Shown here piece after piece: positions 17,193-20,187 of a stretch of 20,187 nucleotides of DNA. This DNA is from Silene noctiflora. Taxonomy: Eukaryota; Streptophyta; Magnoliopsida; Caryophyllales; Caryophyllaceae. The stretch is taken from positions 45,733 to 65,919 of the forward strand of contig VHZZ01007600.1 of NCBI GenBank assembly GCA_009801015.1, written 5' to 3'. Within the stretch, counting starts at the first letter, position 1, and the number at the start of each line of letters is the position of its first letter. A model generated the notes under the pieces. It saw only the letters and a program-made list of their open reading frames with translations, was not told the DNA's origin and did not search any database. A program made the translations under genes and the position numbers.

Positions 17193-17960
17193 GGGGGCTC
17201 TTACCAAGCTCCTTCTCAAAGCATGACAAGCAACCGCAACACCGGGTCAAGGACTACTCCAAGGAACCCAAACTCCAATCATGGTGGCTATGGTCGAGGA
17301 ATCTTTAATCGAGGAGCACTATCTCTAAGGCAAAACTTTAGTAGGCAACAAGCTTCATTGGTAAGACCAATTAACTACACAAGCACCATTCAAGGAGTAT
17401 AAAAGACTAGTGGTAAGCTATTTGCTATGGAGAAGCAAACCGCCGAGGAAGATGCTCATGTGGTCTCGGGTACTTTTCTTGTAAACTCGGTCTAAACCTT
17501 CTTTTATTTTATTTGACTCGGGGGCTACACATTCGTTTGTGTCTCGGATTCATGTGTCGACCTTAGGATTGGGGGAAGGAGAGTTGGTGAGAGATGATGT
17601 GGTCTTACCGTCGGCTGAGTCCGTTGTGTGTTCTAGATTATTTAAGGAAGTGTCGGTCATGCTGGCGGAGGTGAACTTTCCGGTCAATATATTTGAGTTT
17701 CCTTTAGAAAGTTTGAAGTAATTTTGGGAATGTATTGGCTAAGTAAGCACAAGGCCAACATAGATTGTAATCAAAAGAAGGTATCTCTAAAGGGTCCCAA
17801 GGGTGCTAGGGTGTCGTATAGAGGTTTTGTGGTCAAACCCAAAGTTAAGCTCATTACGGTGATGACCTTAAAGTCGTGTTTGGAGGAGAAGGGTTGCCCT
17901 ATGATATTGTGTCATGTGAGGGACACTAGAGTAGAAGAACCCTAAGCCAAAGACATACCA
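17193..17960 (+). pseudogene. Gypsy protease region
   Basis: After the gag stop a low-complexity Ser/Asn/Gly/Arg linker is readable to TAA at 17400-17402, followed by MEKQTAEEDAHVVSGTFLVNS and another TAA at 17493-17495. A shift near 17495-17500 opens the frame with the aspartic protease active site FDSGATHSFVS (17512-17541), which continues to TAA at 17719-17721. A further shift near 17715-17724 opens GMYWLSKHKANIDC and the protease C-terminal segment, ending at TAA 17943-17945. The active-site triad is intact, but the frame is beyond use. Confidence 0.85.
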
Positions 17961-18760
17961 GTGGATTGTGGATGTATTTCTGGAAGAGTTACCCGGATTA
18001 CCTTCGCAAAGAGAGATTGACTTTAGTGTGGATTTAAAACCGGGAGCTGGACCAATCTCTAGGTTCCCGTACCGGATGGGTCCAAAAGAGTTGGAAGAAT
18101 TGAAAAAGCAACTATGTGAGTTGTTGGATAAGGGATATATCCGACCAAGTGTTTCGCCATGGGGAGCTCCAATACTCTTTGTGAAGAAGAAGGATGGTAG
18201 AATGAGACTATATATCGACTATCGAGAATTAAACAACGTCACCATCCAGAACAAGTATCCATTATCAAGGATCGATGATTTATTTGATCAATTAAGTGGA
18301 GCTGGAGTATTCTCAAAGATAAATTGGAGGTCGGGTTACCATCAACTAAGGATTAAAGATGCGGGTGTTCCTAAGACTGCGCTCTGATCTAGGTACGAGC
18401 ATTATGAGTAAGTTGTGATGCCGTTTGGGTTGATTAATGTCTCGACCATGTTCATGGACCTAATGAATCAGGTGTTTAGTCCATATTTGGACAAGTTTGT
18501 GGTGGTATTCATATATGATATCTTGGTCTACTCTAATACCATAGAGGAGCACGAGGAGCACTTGAGGATTGTGTTGCAAACATTGAGGGACAACCAACTT
18601 TATGCTAAGCTAAGCCAGTGCAAAATTTGGTTGGAGAAAGTTTCTTTCTTAGGACATGTGGGTTCTGCAGAATGTGTATCCGTTGATCCTATTAAGATTG
18701 AGGTCGTGTCAAAGTGGGAAGCACTAAAGAATGTGGCGGAGATACGAAGTTTCCTTGGTT
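17961..18760 (+). pseudogene. Gypsy reverse transcriptase
   Basis: The frame carries the Ty3/gypsy RT hallmarks [86 protein letters not shown] and [16 protein letters not shown]. Two catalytic positions are substituted: the motif A site reads [10 protein letters not shown], with Asn (18322-18324) where this family has Asp, and the FxDD site reads FIYD, with Tyr (18514-18516) in place of the first Asp. Stops are at 18385-18387 (TGA) and 18409-18411 (TAA). It reads through to the RNase H region in the same frame. The enzyme could not work. Confidence 0.93.
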
Positions 18761-19221
18761 TAACCGGGTATTATCGGAGATTTGTCAAAGATTTTTCCAA
18801 TATTGATAGACTTTTGACTTCATTGATATGGAATGAAAACCGATTTAAGTGGGACGGTAGTTGTGAAACGACATTCCTAACCTTAAAGGAGCGGCTAATC
18901 ACGGCTTCGGTGTTGCCCTTACCGGAGGGAAGTGTGAACTTTGAAGTATACACCGATGCATCAAAAAATGGATTAAGATGCGTGATCATGCAAAATGACA
19001 AGGTTATCGCATATGCTTCGCTGCAACTGAAACCGTATGAGGAGAACTATCCAATCACGATTTGGAATTGGGTGCCGTAGTGTTTTCCTTGAAAATATGG
19101 AGGCACTATCTTTATGGAGCAATTTTCATAGTGTTTTCCGATCATAAGATCTTGGAGTACATCTACACTCAAAATGAGTTGAATATGAGGCAAAGGAGGT
19201 GGATTGAGCTTAGTTGGTTTG
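18761..19221 (+). pseudogene. Gypsy RNase H, truncated by a later insertion
   Basis: It begins with the RT-RNase H connection ([17 protein letters not shown]) and shows [11 protein letters not shown], then the RNase H start [12 protein letters not shown] (Asp at 18955-18957) and [19 protein letters not shown] frameshift near 19051-19058 moves the rest to another frame, which ends in [10 protein letters not shown] and MRQRRWIEL just before 19222. There a foreign terminus TGTAACACCCC begins. Integrase and any chromodomain are therefore absent from the window. Confidence 0.9.
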
Positions 19222-20187
19222 TGTAACACCCCTATTTATTCAAGAACCTTTAGCAAGACATTCTCGAATAAATAAGACTGTTACCATCTCGGTTCCCCGA
19301 GGTAGTGAATAACAAAGATAAACAACCAAGGTACTTTAAACAAATCATAAGGTTTGTTACAACTTAGAATGCTCATAGAACTAAAACAACGGAAATAAAA
19401 TTACAACTGAAGACTTCTAATTATGTGATCTAGTTCTAAGCCGGTCTTCCAAATCCTCACGCCATCCCATGCTATAAGTGGATCCAACAGTTCCTGTCAA
19501 TCTACTCCCCATTACGGATCATCACAGGTGTTAAACGAATACACGGTCAACCTCGCGGTTGAGTAGGATAATTAATCAATGACAATAAGTAAAAATGCAA
19601 CAAGTATGAATATGCAAATGCCATGGCCTTCCTAATGAGCTCATCAACCCCACACTTCCACCCGCCTCCTCCTGGCCGGGTCTGCCTCGATCGTCATCGA
19701 GAAACCAGCTTAACAGTTGAGATCACACCACCACGAAGGTATATAACGGTGTCTGCCGGTAAGTTATTTATACATCACCCGAAGGCTCTTACTATGATGT
19801 CTGCCCAGGATAAACCTGTCTACCAATGCATATGCCATGCTAATGAATGCAACCATACCATATCATAACTCAATCCATATCTCAAACGATAACAAATGCA
19901 TATGCCAGACTTATGAATACAACATTTCAACATGCCATCAACTCACATTATAATTCATCCAATGAGACATAGCATCCACACAGAATAAACAAACAGGACG
20001 GCAGATTAAATTATTCAAAGAGACATAACATCCAGATAGAATAACAAGTAGAACAATAAACTGAATTATCCTACCTCGTAGCTCAGCATAATCCGTTTAG
20101 CAAGTCCAACGGTAATTAGAAATATTCCACTCCAAACAGTCACCTAAAACAATTAATAATAAAGATACGATTACCACCTAAATCTAC
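19222..20187. mobile_element. LTR-type terminus of another retrotransposon (partial)
   Basis: Coding similarity of the gypsy element stops at 19221 and sequence starting TGTAACACCCC follows. This start is typical of long plant gypsy LTRs and resembles the TGTAATACCCC start of the host element. No coding frame, primer site or second end is seen in the remaining 966 bases, so this is probably part of one LTR. Because such LTRs have inverted ends, the orientation cannot be decided. The presumed target duplication would be GTTTG (19217-19221); the partner is outside. Two hairpins lie near the start. Confidence 0.6.
19233..19274. repeat. Hairpin in the LTR-type terminus
   Basis: TATTTATTCAAGAA at 19233-19246 pairs with TTCTCGAATAAATA at 19261-19274 over 14 positions with one mismatch (loop 14). 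A second small hairpin follows at 19288-19301: CTCGG and CCGAG around TTCC. Confidence 0.75.

Larger units (their letters stand above)
11879..19221 (+). mobile_element. Ty3/gypsy LTR retrotransposon, decayed and interrupted (probable Tekay/Del chromovirus)
   Basis: The element has a 5' LTR bounded by an 11-bp inverted repeat, a primer binding site for initiator tRNA-Met, a leader with palindromic motifs, and Gag, protease, RT and RNase H remnants in order. RT follows protease directly and integrase has not yet been reached, as in Ty3/gypsy. Assignment to Tekay/Del chromoviruses is an inference from the long LTR, the 3-base gap before the primer site and the RT style; the diagnostic chromodomain would lie beyond the window. 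The element is cut inside RNase H by another terminus at 19222. Many stops, frameshifts and nested insertions mark it as much older than the copia element. Confidence 0.88.

Noticed and set aside
19623-19868. Open frame of 81 codons in the terminal LTR-like region
   Set aside because: No known domain; it lies in probable LTR sequence and is likely chance.

Overview
The window is nuclear plant DNA, most likely from a eudicot. It is AT-rich intergenic sequence packed with plant transposon families: Ty1/copia and Ty3/gypsy LTR elements primed by initiator tRNA-Met, a Stowaway-like MITE, a GC-rich hAT-like MITE, tRNA-derived SINE heads and a Helitron-like terminus. Nothing bacterial, viral or organellar is seen. 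A Caryophyllales host is only a guess, from the style of several repeats. No complete host gene is present.

Layout. 1-981: AT-rich repeat block with two diverged copies of a unit carrying a TATA-like motif, ending in a Helitron-like hairpin plus CTAA. 983-2900: intron-like and 3'-UTR-like sequence around one candidate last coding exon on the + strand (about 2315-2381). 2900-5041: non-coding, with a long-TIR foldback element at 4085-4588. 5042-9788: a nearly structurally complete minus-strand Ty1/copia element with 160-bp LTRs (2 differences between them), a 5-bp target duplication CAAGT, a primer binding site and a polypurine tract; its gag-pol frame is broken by about five frameshifts and two stops. 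9794-11878: non-coding, with a short foldback, a Stowaway-like MITE containing a tRNA-like segment, and a SINE head.

11879 to 19221: an older, decayed plus-strand Ty3/gypsy element, probably a chromovirus of the Tekay/Del type. Its 5' LTR (11879-15537) has been enlarged by a 1552-bp solo LTR (12258-13809, target duplication CTTTA) and a GC-rich hAT-like MITE (14400-14751). Its gag-pol remnant carries several stops and frameshifts, two RT catalytic Asp positions are substituted, and it is cut inside RNase H by another LTR-type terminus starting at 19222 and running out of the window.

The most unusual signal is a 12-bp, nearly palindromic motif (consensus ACTCGACCGAGT). At least 13 copies lie in the gypsy element, four near the start of its LTR and nine in the untranslated leader between the primer site and gag, mostly spaced about 19-23 bp or 53-54 bp apart. 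No gene network operates here; the parts are retrotransposon polyprotein domains (Gag, protease, integrase, reverse transcriptase, RNase H) that would jointly copy and insert each element, and all are now damaged.
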